Translations under genes and position numbers: made by a program | The notes under the pieces: generated by a model | The model's database searches: none | Told to the model about the DNA's origin: nothing | The model's input: the letters and a program-made list of their open reading frames with translations, nothing else | In this document: piece by piece, positions 1 to 9,688 of the stretch | How the letters are laid out: each line of letters begins with the position of its first letter | Numbering within the stretch: the stretch's first letter is position 1 | Assembly: GCF_002300555.2 (NCBI RefSeq) | Contig: NZ_NTHN02000043.1 | Coordinates: 1-48,372, forward strand | DNA: 48,372 nt | Source: Alloyangia mangrovi | GTDB taxonomy: Bacteria > Pseudomonadota > Alphaproteobacteria > Rhodobacterales > Rhodobacteraceae | Reading direction: 5' to 3'

Positions 1-20
1 CGGACCGGGCCGGCATAGGG

Positions 21-49
21 AAGGGGCCGCCCATTGGGCGGCCCCTTTT
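21..49. terminator. Rho-independent terminator at left edge
   Basis: A perfect 12-bp stem (21-32 with 36-47) with a 3-base loop runs into a short T stretch on the plus strand. The TAG at 16-18 could end a gene that enters from the left, but only five codons are visible, so no gene is called. Confidence 0.7.
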
Positions 50-146
50 CGTTGCGGGGATGCCGCGTGCATCGGCTCTCGCCGCCCGGACATCCCTGCG
101 CGGTATCCTGCGGCACGGCCCTGGAAATTGACAGCTCCGCACATGA

Positions 147-177
147 AAAGGCCGGCCCGAGAACGGACCGGCCCTTG
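147..177 (-). terminator. Terminator downstream of the first small secreted protein
   Basis: Read on the minus strand, a GC-rich stem of about 10 bp with one mismatch and a six-base loop is followed by TTTT. It lies about 50 bases past the stop codon of the gene ending at 227, so it most likely ends that transcript. Confidence 0.65.
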
Positions 178-226
178 CGCCGCGAGCGGTGCATCGCCGG
201 CTGCGGGGAGCGCAGCCCGGATTGGT

Positions 227-481
227 TTACTGCTCTGCCTTGAACTGCAGCGACTTGATCAGCGCGCGAGTCACGCCGGCTTTCTTGGCCGCACCACCGT
301 CGGTGTTCTGCAGGGTGCCGGCGACGGCCACCAGCTGCTCGGTGCTCAGTGCCGAGAGATCGGTACCCGGCAACGTGCTCTTGATGATGCTGGTCGCGTT
401 TGCAGCGGTGGTGGTGGCTGCGGATGCGGCGCCGGTCAGGGCTGCGGTGGCGATTAGGGCGGAGGTGATAAGGGTTTTCAT
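227..481 (-). CDS. Small secreted protein of unknown function, paralog A
   Basis: This 84-residue protein has a clear Sec signal peptide: MKT start, hydrophobic core, and an ASA-like cleavage site near residue 21. The mature part is about 60 residues, Ala/Thr-rich at first, then carrying a pattern shared with its neighbour: LP..., a V.VA segment, DG.A.K, and ALIKSL near the end. I do not recognise the family. A longer in-frame start 33 bases upstream exists, but the start at 481 has a good ribosome site (GGAAGG) and puts the signal peptide at the N-terminus. It and the next gene are tandem paralogs with almost identical signal peptides, so local duplication is likely. Function unknown; periplasmic or extracellular location inferred. 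Confidence 0.75.
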   Translation of the reverse strand: MKTLITSALIATAALTGAASAATTTAANATSIIKSTLPGTDLSALSTEQLVAVAGTLQNTDGGAAKKAGVTRALIKSLQFKAEQ

Positions 482-606
482 TGGATGATCCTTCCGTAAG
501 GTCTTGAGCGGCATTCTGCGATGCCATTGGGGGATGCGCCGAGGCGCTGGGGTCTGTTGCCCCGGGGGAGGAGGGGGGCCGTTCAGCGTGGACGGTCCGC
601 CGGGTG

Positions 607-630
607 CGTCACGCGAACTGTCGCGTGACG
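607..630. repeat. Perfect 10-bp inverted repeat between the two small secreted genes
   Basis: CGTCACGCGA and its exact reverse complement TCGCGTGACG flank a 4-base loop. It has no T-run on either side, so it is not a standard terminator. It lies 40 bases past the stop codon of paralog B and upstream of paralog A on the minus strand. It could be an RNA hairpin limiting read-through or protecting the upstream transcript, or an operator for paralog A. Confidence 0.6.
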
Positions 631-669
631 GTGGAGCAAGGGCGCGCGCCGATCAGCGCGCGCTGGCGC

Positions 670-906
670 TCACTTCAGCGACTTGATCAGGGCCTCGCCG
701 GTGCCGATCTTCTGTGCGGCGCCGTCGACGCGGTCCATCGCCTGGGCGACCGAGACGATTTCGGCGGGGGTCAGACCCTGCAGTTGTGCGTTCGGGATCA
801 GCGTCCGGATTTCCTTCTGTGCGGAAGCGGAGGTCTGGGGTGCTGCCGAGGCTGCGCCTGTCAAGGCTGCTGTGGCGATAAGTGCGGATGCGATGAAAGT
901 TTTCAT
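670..906 (-). CDS. Small secreted protein of unknown function, paralog B
   Basis: This 78-residue exported protein has a signal peptide that matches paralog A at nearly every position (MKTFIASALIATAALTGAAS). The mature region aligns without large gaps: I.tLiP, L..LtP.eiVsVA, a DG.AqK.G stretch, and the C-terminal ALIKSLK. The ATG at 906 is preceded by AAGGAA at suitable spacing. It has no cysteines, no membrane segment after the signal and no domain I can name. The two genes are separated by 188 bp that contain the perfect inverted repeat at 607-630. Confidence 0.72.
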   Translation of the reverse strand: MKTFIASALIATAALTGAASAAPQTSASAQKEIRTLIPNAQLQGLTPAEIVSVAQAMDRVDGAAQKIGTGEALIKSLK

Positions 907-1318
907 GGCGGCGTTCCTTTTCTTGCGATTGTCTGCGGTGGCGTAAGGCGTCGCCGCGTCCCTTCTTGCGTCGGGGATGACGAGTAAATCGTTATTCTAC
1001 GGCTGTTTAGCAAATCACCAGATCGATCACGCCGGCTCTCGAAATCGTGGGCTTGAAAGTGAGCATCCGGCTTCCCATGGGGTCTGAACTCGAAGATTTT
1101 CTGAGGAAATGAACTGGCAAGTTCAGTTTTTACCGCAGGTTTTCCGTGATCGAGACTTGGGAAACGTATGGGTTTCCAAAAAATCACCAGTCGCTGTGCG
1201 TTTTTGAACAGACCGCACCGAAGCCCTTGGCCCGACTGGCGGAGTCCTTGAATTGGCGTCGAATTTTCCCCTGGCGAGAGCGCTTGTCCTTTGCGCGATC
1301 CGGTGTACCTTCTGGGCC
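907..1318. other. 412-bp intergenic region between divergent genes
   Basis: No convincing gene is present. It must hold promoters for the minus-strand small secreted gene and the plus-strand zntB. I see a short inverted repeat TGAACT-GGCA-AGTTCA at 1110-1125 followed by five T, which could be a weak terminator or an operator. It is noticeably less GC-rich than its surroundings between about 985 and 1160. Confidence 0.5.
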
Positions 1319-2311
1319 ATGCAGGAGCTCGTCCCAAACCCCGAAGACCTGATCGAAACCGGATTCGTGCTCTCGGGGCCGGAGGGCGGGAGGCGCCTGC
1401 TGCCCGCCGAGGCGCCGGAAGTGCTGCGTAGCGACACGCTAGGCTGGGTGCATCTGCGCGCTGCGCATGCCGACGCGCCAGCCTGGATCGTTGACAATCT
1501 CTCCTACCTCGATCCGACGATCATCGATGCGCTGGTGGCCGAGGAAACCCGGCCGCGCATCACCCGCATCGGCGACGGGCTCATCGTCATCCTGCGCGGC
1601 ATCAACACGATCGAGGGAGAGGATCCCGAGGACATGGTGTCGATCCGCCTTTGGATCGACGAGAAACGTATCGTCAGCCTGTCGCGCCGGAAAGTGCGGG
1701 CGGTGGAGGACATCGCACGGGCGCTCGACATGGGCAGCGGTCCCGAGGATTGCGCGGGCTTCCTGTCGCTACTGGTCGAGCGCCTGACCTACCGCATCGA
1801 GGAGTTCTGGAGCGGCATCGAGGACCAGGCGGACCGGCTCGAGGAGGAGGTGCTCGAGGAAGGGCATGACGCGATGCGCCAGCAACTGGTCGAGCTGCGG
1901 CGCCGGGCGATCATTCTCCGGCGCTACCTGCTGCCGCAGCGCGACGCCCTGAGGGCCCTGCAGGGCAGCCATCCGGCCTGGCTGGAGGCGGACGACCTGC
2001 GCCAGCTCGAGGAGGAGCTGGATGCGCTGGAGCGGGTGGTGGAAGATGCCGACGCGATGCGTGAGCGCATGGCGCTGGTGCGCGACGAACTGGCCGGGCA
2101 GCTCTCGGACCGGCTCAACCGCAACATGTACATGCTGTCGGTGCTCTCGGCGCTTTTCCTGCCGCTCGGCTTCCTGACCGGCCTCTTCGGGATCAATGTG
2201 GCGGGGATGCCGGGGGCAAGCGAGCCGGTGGCCTTCTGGCTTTTCTGCGGCGGGCTGCTGATCGTCGTGGGGCTACAGCTTCTGATCCTGCGCAAGATGC
2301 GCTGGATCTGA
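1319..2311 (+). CDS. zntB: ZntB-like zinc transporter, CorA family
   Basis: This 330-residue protein fits the CorA metal-ion transporter superfamily, cytoplasmic membrane. The N-terminal two thirds form the soluble alpha/beta and long-helix region, with heavily charged helices around residues 160-250. Two C-terminal membrane segments follow, joined by a loop carrying the GIN signature at about 291-293. CorA proper has GMN, and GIN is typical of the ZntB branch, which moves Zn2+ (described as proton-driven uptake or as efflux depending on the study). An upstream TTG start at 1253 is possible, but the ATG at 1319 matches the usual family N-terminus; it lacks a strong ribosome site. It stands alone, converging on the response-regulator gene. 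Confidence 0.85.
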   Translation: MQELVPNPEDLIETGFVLSGPEGGRRLLPAEAPEVLRSDTLGWVHLRAAHADAPAWIVDNLSYLDPTIIDALVAEETRPRITRIGDGLIVILRGINTIEGEDPEDMVSIRLWIDEKRIVSLSRRKVRAVEDIARALDMGSGPEDCAGFLSLLVERLTYRIEEFWSGIEDQADRLEEEVLEEGHDAMRQQLVELRRRAIILRRYLLPQRDALRALQGSHPAWLEADDLRQLEEELDALERVVEDADAMRERMALVRDELAGQLSDRLNRNMYMLSVLSALFLPLGFLTGLFGINVAGMPGASEPVAFWLFCGGLLIVVGLQLLILRKMRWI

Positions 2312-2347
2312 GGCGGCCCGCGCTTCCGGCGCGGATCCCGGCAGGGG

Positions 2348-2950
2348 TCAGGCCAGGTTCAGCTCCTTGGCGATCATCGCGGCATGGGTGCGGTTGCGCG
2401 CCTCGAGCTTGCGGCTGAGGGTCTTCACGTGCAGCTTGATTGTCACTTCCTGCAGGTCGAGATCGCGGGCGATCTCCTTGTTGGACTTGCCGGCACAGAG
2501 GCCGCGGAGCACTTCGCGCTCGCGCGGGGTCAGCTCGGCGGCCTTGCCGTCGGGGACCTGGGTCATGAAGCTGTAGGGAGCAAAGACCTCGCCCGCGGCC
2601 ATCACCTGCGCGGCGCTGACAATGGTCTTGGAAGGCAGGGTCTTGGGGATGAACCCGGCCGCGCCGGAGCGAATCGCCGCCTGCGCGATGTCGGCGGTCG
2701 CTGTACCCGAAAGCAGCGCCACGGGCACGCCCGCGCTGGCCTCGCGCATGCGGTCGAGGCCGGTGAGACCGGACATGCCTGGCATGTTGTAATCGAGCAG
2801 GATCAGGTCGAAGGAAATACCCCGGTCGACAAGCGCGATTGCCTCGTCCAGCGTTGCGGCGGTGTCCACGTCATCGATACCTTCCGATCGCAGGAAAGCG
2901 GCAATCGTCTCTCGGACGAGATCGTGGTCATCGGCGACCAGAATACGCAT
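2348..2950 (-). CDS. NarL/FixJ-type response regulator
   Basis: At 200 residues, it carries an N-terminal receiver domain (about 1-120) with the acidic pair in ADDHD, phosphoacceptor D53 in LILLDYNMPG, the S/T of LLSGT and the K of IPKTLP. A C-terminal LuxR-type helix-turn-helix (about 136-200) has the LTPREREVL start and the NKEIARDL...VTIKLHVKTL recognition helix. It is a DNA-binding output regulator. It is divergent from the oxidoreductase-fold protein and hybrid kinase at 3118-6176, so it is probably the final acceptor of that phosphorelay (H364 to D649 to H795 in the kinase, then D53 here); this pairing is inferred from position. AGGAGG precedes the ATG at good spacing. Confidence 0.9.
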   Translation of the reverse strand: MRILVADDHDLVRETIAAFLRSEGIDDVDTAATLDEAIALVDRGISFDLILLDYNMPGMSGLTGLDRMREASAGVPVALLSGTATADIAQAAIRSGAAGFIPKTLPSKTIVSAAQVMAAGEVFAPYSFMTQVPDGKAAELTPREREVLRGLCAGKSNKEIARDLDLQEVTIKLHVKTLSRKLEARNRTHAAMIAKELNLA

Positions 2951-3051
2951 ATGTCCTCCTGGTGCGACCTATGCCGCAAGCGATTTCTGGCGCAAAAATA
3001 TTACCGGATGGTTTCACTAACTGGTTCGGTCACTCGCAATATGGTAGTTCT

Positions 3052-3079
3052 TTGCGCTTGGGTAACTGGGTCGTATGAT
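3052..3079 (+). promoter_or_regulatory. Candidate sigma-70 promoter for the sensor operon
   Basis: TTGCGC (3052-3057) and TATGAT (3074-3079) are separated by 16 bp. They lie about 35 bp before the strong ribosome site AAGGAGG (3102-3108) of the gene starting at 3118. Confidence 0.4.
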
Positions 3080-3117
3080 ATTGAGCAGCAATAAGGTTCG
3101 CAAGGAGGTTGAACGTC

Positions 3118-3621
3118 ATGTTCCGTTGGGTAGCTTGCTGTGCGTTTTTCCTTCTTCAAACCGTTCCGGCGCTTGCCATTCCGCTTGAGGCGCCGCAGGG
3201 GCCGGTTCTCCTGACGGTGACCGGCGCGGTGCCCGTGACCAATGCTCCCGAAGGCGCGGTGTTTGATCTGCACATGCTCGAAGCCATCGGAACCACGACC
3301 TTCACCACGGCCACAATCTGGACCGAGGGGCCGCAGCGCTTCACCGGGGTGTCGCTACACGATCTGGTTCATGCGCTGCAGGTCACCGAGGGCACGCTGC
3401 GGGCGGTGGCGATCAACGAGTATTCCGCAGAGATCCCGATCGAGGACGCGGTGCCGGAGGGGCCGATCATCGCCTGGGCCCGCAACGGCTCGCTGATGAG
3501 CGTGCGGGACAAGGGGCCGCTCTGGATCGTCTATCCCTTTGACGAGCATCCCGAGTTCCGAAGCGAGATCATCTTCGCGCGCAGCATCTGGCAGCTCAGC
3601 CGGATCGTCATCGAACCGTGA
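3118..3621 (+). CDS. Exported protein with molybdopterin-oxidoreductase-like fold, no Mo-ligand cysteine
   Basis: This protein has 167 residues. A signal peptide (about 1-20, ending ALA) is followed by a single domain that resembles short oxidoreductase molybdopterin-binding (SUOX-like) proteins: a VTGAV beta strand, TFTT..W, a RFTGVSLHDLV helix, and a C-terminal PLWIVYPFDEHP...W.L motif. The only cysteines are in the signal peptide, so the mature protein lacks the Cys that binds Mo in sulfite-oxidase enzymes; it is probably not an active molybdoenzyme of that kind. The ATG at 3118 is preceded by AAGGAGG with 9-base spacing. Its stop overlaps the hybrid-kinase start by 4 bases, suggesting coupled translation and a role as periplasmic sensor partner of that kinase (inference). 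Confidence 0.75.
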   Translation: MFRWVACCAFFLLQTVPALAIPLEAPQGPVLLTVTGAVPVTNAPEGAVFDLHMLEAIGTTTFTTATIWTEGPQRFTGVSLHDLVHALQVTEGTLRAVAINEYSAEIPIEDAVPEGPIIAWARNGSLMSVRDKGPLWIVYPFDEHPEFRSEIIFARSIWQLSRIVIEP

Positions 3622-6176
3622 GCGCCGCATCCTCCTCCGATGAGGGCAGCAGCCTGCCGACGCGCAAACGCTGGGCCGCGCTGAGCGCGCCTTTCATTGT
3701 TCTGTGTCTCGCGGCGCTGGTGCTGCTGACGGTTGATGCCGCGCGGCAGATTCAGGGGCTCGCCACCGCCAATTCCGACAATGGCCAATGGTCCCTCGCG
3801 CAAATGGAGGTGGAATTCGGCCGCCTGCAAAGCGAGTTGGACCGGCCCGTGGAATATCTGCAGCCCGAAGAATTGCGGCTGACCTTCGACATTTTCTACA
3901 GCCGCTACCAGACCATTTCGCGCGGCGCGCTTTACGCCAACATCGTCAATACACCGCGCGCGCAGCAACCGATGGAGACCGTCAGATCCTTCCTCGACAC
4001 GGCCGTGCCGTATCTCGATGGCCCCGACAGCGGGCTCGTGGCAGCGCTGCCCGAGCTGCGCACCGAGGCCGAGGAGGTGCGGCTCGCGGTGCGGGAGGTC
4101 TCGCTCTCGGGCGTGCGGGCCTTCTCGGCGGCTTCGGACACGCAGCGGCGCAAGGTGATGAACTCGCTGGTGCGGCTCTCGGGGATGGCGCTGATCCTGG
4201 TGCTGGCACTGGCGCTCGGCGTTGTCGCGCTGTGGCAGCTGATGCATGTGGCGCGTGACCAGGCGCAACGACGTGCAAGGGCCAACCACCGGCTCGAGGC
4301 CGTGGTCTCCACCGCGCTCGACGGGATCGTGGTCACCGACCGGAGCGGCGCAATCCTGCAGTTCAACGACGCGGCGAGCCGCATCTCGGGATATGACAGC
4401 CGGCTGGTGCTGGGGCGGCGCGTCTCGGACTTGCTGTTTCCGGATGACACCGAAGAGGCCGGCGATCCGGGGATGGCCTGCCATGCGGGGCGGGGCCGTG
4501 TGCGCTGCGAGGGACTTCGCGCCGATGGCTCCCGCTACCCGATGGAGCTCTCGGTGACCGAGACCGAGCACGAGGGCGAGCTGCTGCGGGCGATTTACTT
4601 CCGTGACATCACCCGCGACATCAGCGCCGAGGAAGAGCTGGTCGAGGCGCGCGACCGCGCCGTCGAAGGTGAGCAGGCCAAGGCCCGCTTCATCGCCATC
4701 ATGAGCCACGAGATGCGCACCCCGCTGAACGGGATGATCGGCGCGCTCGAGCTGCTGACCGAGACCGAGCTGGGTCGCGACCAGCGCGAATATGTGCAAA
4801 TCCTGCGCCGCGCCGGCGACGTGCTGCTGCAGCATGTGAACGACGTTCTCGACCACTCTCGGCTCGAGACCGGGCGTTTCAGCTTCGCCCGCGCGCCCTA
4901 CTGCCCGGTCGAGCTGGCGCGCGAGGTGGTCGACGTGCTGCGCCCCACCGCGGCGGCGCGGGGCAACATGCTGCAGGTGCGGCTGCCCGAGCTGCCCGTG
5001 CCGCTGCTGATGGGCGACCGGACGCGGCTTCGGCAGGTGCTGGTGAACCTCGTCGGCAATGCGATCAAATTCACCGAGAATGGCGAGATCCAGCTCTCGC
5101 TCATCGCCCTGTCGCCGGACGGCACGCTAACCTTCGAGGTCGATGACAACGGCATCGGCATCCCCGAGGACCAGCTCGAACGCATCTTCGAGGATTTCGT
5201 CACGCTCGATTCCTCCTACATGCGCGCCGCCGAGGGCACCGGGCTCGGGCTCGGCATCGTGCGGCGGCTGGTGCAGGCCATGGGCGGCGAGGTTTCGGTC
5301 GAGAGCGACCCGGGCAAGGGAACGCGGTTCCATGTCGCGCTGCCCGCCGAGCGCGCGCCCAAGAAGACGGTGCTGGCGCAGCCGGTCGAGTCCATTCCCG
5401 AAATGGCGCCGTCGCGCATCCTCGTGGTCGAGGACAACCCGGTGAACCGCCTCGTTGCCACCGCCATGCTGCGCAAGATGGGCCACGCAGTGACCGAGGC
5501 GCATGACGGCGCAGAGGGGCTGCGCATCGCTGCGGCTGACCCTTTCGACATCGTGCTGATGGACATCTCCATGCCGGGTCTGGATGGGGTCGAGACGACG
5601 CGCCGGATCCGCATTGGCGGCGGCGCCAACGTCGAGACGCCCATTGTCGCGCTCACCGCCCATGCGCTGCCCGCCGACATGGCGCGCTTCCGCGATGCGG
5701 GCATGTGCGCCACGCTGACCAAGCCGATCACCTGGCGCGCGCTGGCCGAGGTGATTTCCGGTCTCGCGCCGAGCTCGGACAGCGGAACGGCCCGCTCCGA
5801 AGAGGCGGCGGATGAGCCTTCAGAGGTGCCGGTGGACGTGCTCGACGACGTCGCGCTCGGGGCTGCGGCAGACTCGCTCGGGCCAGAGCTCTTCGCGACG
5901 CTGCGCGACCGTTTCCTGGCTGAGACCGAGACCGGGCTTGCCGGGCTGGCCGAGGAACTGGGCGAAGGGATCGCGCCAGCGCGCTACGCCGAAAAGGTGC
6001 ATCGCATCGCCGGCTCCGCCGCCGTCTTCGGTGCCAGTGCGCTGCACCGGGCGCTCCGCCTGCAGGAGGACAGGGCGCGCGCAGGGGCGCCGCTGCCGCC
6101 GGACAGCCTCGACATGGTGCTCCCGGTCTGGCGCGCCACGCGCAAGGCGCTGCTGGGGCTGGAGCTGCAGGACTGA
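3618..6176 (+). CDS. Hybrid sensor histidine kinase with PAS, receiver and Hpt domains
   Basis: An 852-residue inner-membrane phosphorelay kinase starting at GTG. Order: TM1 (about 22-42), a periplasmic region of about 145 residues with no recognised domain, TM2 (about 188-208), PAS (about 222-335), HisKA with H364 in SHEMRTPLNG, HATPase with N-box around N481, DDNGIGIP (509-516) and GTGLGLG (541-547), a receiver domain with D649 in VLMDISMPG, and a C-terminal Hpt domain with H795 in HRIAGSA. All phosphotransfer residues are present, so a full His-Asp-His relay is expected. The usual output partner would be a separate response regulator, and the divergent NarL-type gene at 2348-2950 is the obvious candidate. 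The signal sensed is unknown; the co-translated exported protein upstream may supply it. Confidence 0.92.
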   Translation: MSAASSSDEGSSLPTRKRWAALSAPFIVLCLAALVLLTVDAARQIQGLATANSDNGQWSLAQMEVEFGRLQSELDRPVEYLQPEELRLTFDIFYSRYQTISRGALYANIVNTPRAQQPMETVRSFLDTAVPYLDGPDSGLVAALPELRTEAEEVRLAVREVSLSGVRAFSAASDTQRRKVMNSLVRLSGMALILVLALALGVVALWQLMHVARDQAQRRARANHRLEAVVSTALDGIVVTDRSGAILQFNDAASRISGYDSRLVLGRRVSDLLFPDDTEEAGDPGMACHAGRGRVRCEGLRADGSRYPMELSVTETEHEGELLRAIYFRDITRDISAEEELVEARDRAVEGEQAKARFIAIMSHEMRTPLNGMIGALELLTETELGRDQREYVQILRRAGDVLLQHVNDVLDHSRLETGRFSFARAPYCPVELAREVVDVLRPTAAARGNMLQVRLPELPVPLLMGDRTRLRQVLVNLVGNAIKFTENGEIQLSLIALSPDGTLTFEVDDNGIGIPEDQLERIFEDFVTLDSSYMRAAEGTGLGLGIVRRLVQAMGGEVSVESDPGKGTRFHVALPAERAPKKTVLAQPVESIPEMAPSRILVVEDNPVNRLVATAMLRKMGHAVTEAHDGAEGLRIAAADPFDIVLMDISMPGLDGVETTRRIRIGGGANVETPIVALTAHALPADMARFRDAGMCATLTKPITWRALAEVISGLAPSSDSGTARSEEAADEPSEVPVDVLDDVALGAAADSLGPELFATLRDRFLAETETGLAGLAEELGEGIAPARYAEKVHRIAGSAAVFGASALHRALRLQEDRARAGAPLPPDSLDMVLPVWRATRKALLGLELQD

Positions 6177-6179
6177 GGC

Positions 6180-6568
6180 TCAGCTCTCGGGGCCGGCCAG
6201 ATCCGTGAGGATCGGGCAATCCGGGCGGTCGTCGCCGTGGCAGGCGTGGACAAGATGCGCCAGCGTGTCGCGCATCTGCTGAAGCTGGGCCAGCTTTTCG
6301 TCGATCTGCGCGAGATGCTCCTCGGCGATGTGCTTCACCTCGGCACTGGCGCGGCTTTCGTCCTCGTAGAGGGCGAGGAGCGCGCGGCAATCCTCGATGG
6401 TGAACCCGAGGGCGCGGGCGCGGGCAAGGAAGGCCAGCTTGTGCACGTCCTGCTCGGTGAAGGCGCGGTAGCCGTTGGCGCCCCGATGCGGGGTCAAAAG
6501 GCCAATGTCCTCGTAGTAGCGGATGGTCTTGGGCGGCAGCCCGGCGCGGGTCGCGACGTCTCCGATAT

Positions 6569-6572
<4 letters not shown>
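6180..6572 (-). CDS. cueR: Cu(I)-responsive MerR-family regulator CueR
   Basis: Of 130 residues, the protein has an N-terminal MerR winged helix ([24 protein letters not shown]), then a dimerisation helix, then the metal-binding loop with C111 and C119 in the [11 protein letters not shown] motif, the same spacing as in E. coli CueR. S76 sits where CueR has the serine linked with selectivity for monovalent metals. CueR activates copper-efflux promoters by untwisting a 19-bp spacer. It lies directly downstream of copA with a 4-base overlap, so it is cotranscribed and autoregulated from the promoter at 9091-9121. Confidence 0.93.
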
Positions 6573-9058
<2,486 letters not shown>

Positions 9059-9090
9059 GATGCGACTCCTTCCAATCCTGGTCGGTCCCT

Positions 9091-9121
9091 TACATAGAGG
9101 TTCCAGTCACTGGAAGGTCAA
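9091..9121 (-). promoter_or_regulatory. CueR-type promoter and operator of copA-cueR
   Basis: On the minus strand, TTGACC (9121-9116) and TATGTA (9096-9091) are separated by exactly 19 bp, the overlong spacer diagnostic of MerR-family promoters. The spacer contains the perfect inverted repeat TTCCAGT-C/G-ACTGGAA at 9101-9115. This closely matches known CueR boxes (CCTTCC...GGAAGG type). Confidence 0.92.
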
Positions 9122-9159
9122 GGGGCCCTTTGTCACTTGGCCCGGTCCGGTGATCAGTC

Positions 9160-9585
9160 TCAGTTCAGCGGGCAGTCGAGGCGCGCGCGGCACTCCTCGC
9201 ACAGCAGGGGCAGGCCGACCCGTTCGGCGGCATTGGTGAGCGTCAGGATATGCGCGGGAAGGACGAGCATGGTGGCCTCAGCAAGCGCCAATTCGCGGTC
9301 CTGCTCGGTGGCGGTCAGCACGAAACGGGCAATGGCACGCTCGTCATCCGAGATGCCCTGCGCGTCGAGCGGCAGGATCAGCGGTCCGTGCCAGCCATGT
9401 CGTGTGAGGATATCGGCGAAGTCGCCGAAGGCCCGCAGGCAGGCGCGGGCGCGGGTGAAGCCGAGCACGTCGCGCAGCTCGAGCTGCGCGGTGGCTTCGT
9501 CACCCGCGCGCCAGAGCCGCAGAAGCCGCACCGCCCGCGCTTCCGCGGGGCGCAGATCGACCCGGTCGAACCGTTCATGTCGCAT
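9160..9585 (-). CDS. Conserved-looking protein of unknown function, 141 aa
   Basis: I do not recognise this family. It is a soluble, mostly helical 141-residue protein with an Arg-rich N-terminus, a central FADILTRHGWHGPL segment, and a C-terminal tail with three cysteines (CEEC....DC), which could bind a metal or form a disulfide. No signal peptide or membrane segment. The ATG at 9585 has GGGAGAGG just upstream, which favours it as a real gene. It sits between rlmN and copA on the same strand; the copA promoter lies downstream of its stop. Confidence 0.6.
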   Translation of the reverse strand: MRHERFDRVDLRPAEARAVRLLRLWRAGDEATAQLELRDVLGFTRARACLRAFGDFADILTRHGWHGPLILPLDAQGISDDERAIARFVLTATEQDRELALAEATMLVLPAHILTLTNAAERVGLPLLCEECRARLDCPLN

Positions 9586-9665
9586 GGAACCTCTCCCAGC
9601 CAGTCGCCCCTGAAGGGCTGTCGATCCGGGCTGTCCCGGAGACGGAACTGGCTAGGTGAGGTAAT

Positions 9666-9684
9666 CCTGATTGTTTAAATCAGG
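9666..9684. repeat. 7-bp inverted repeat between rlmN and the 141-aa gene
   Basis: CCTGATT and AATCAGG flank a five-base loop. It lies just past the rlmN stop and upstream of the 141-aa gene on the minus strand. There is no T-run, so it may be a weak terminator for rlmN or an operator for the downstream gene. Confidence 0.45.
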
Positions 9685-9688
9685 TAAG

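Noticed and set aside
1253-1318. Upstream TTG start for zntB
   Set aside because: The added 22 residues have no ribosome site and do not resemble the CorA/ZntB N-terminus.
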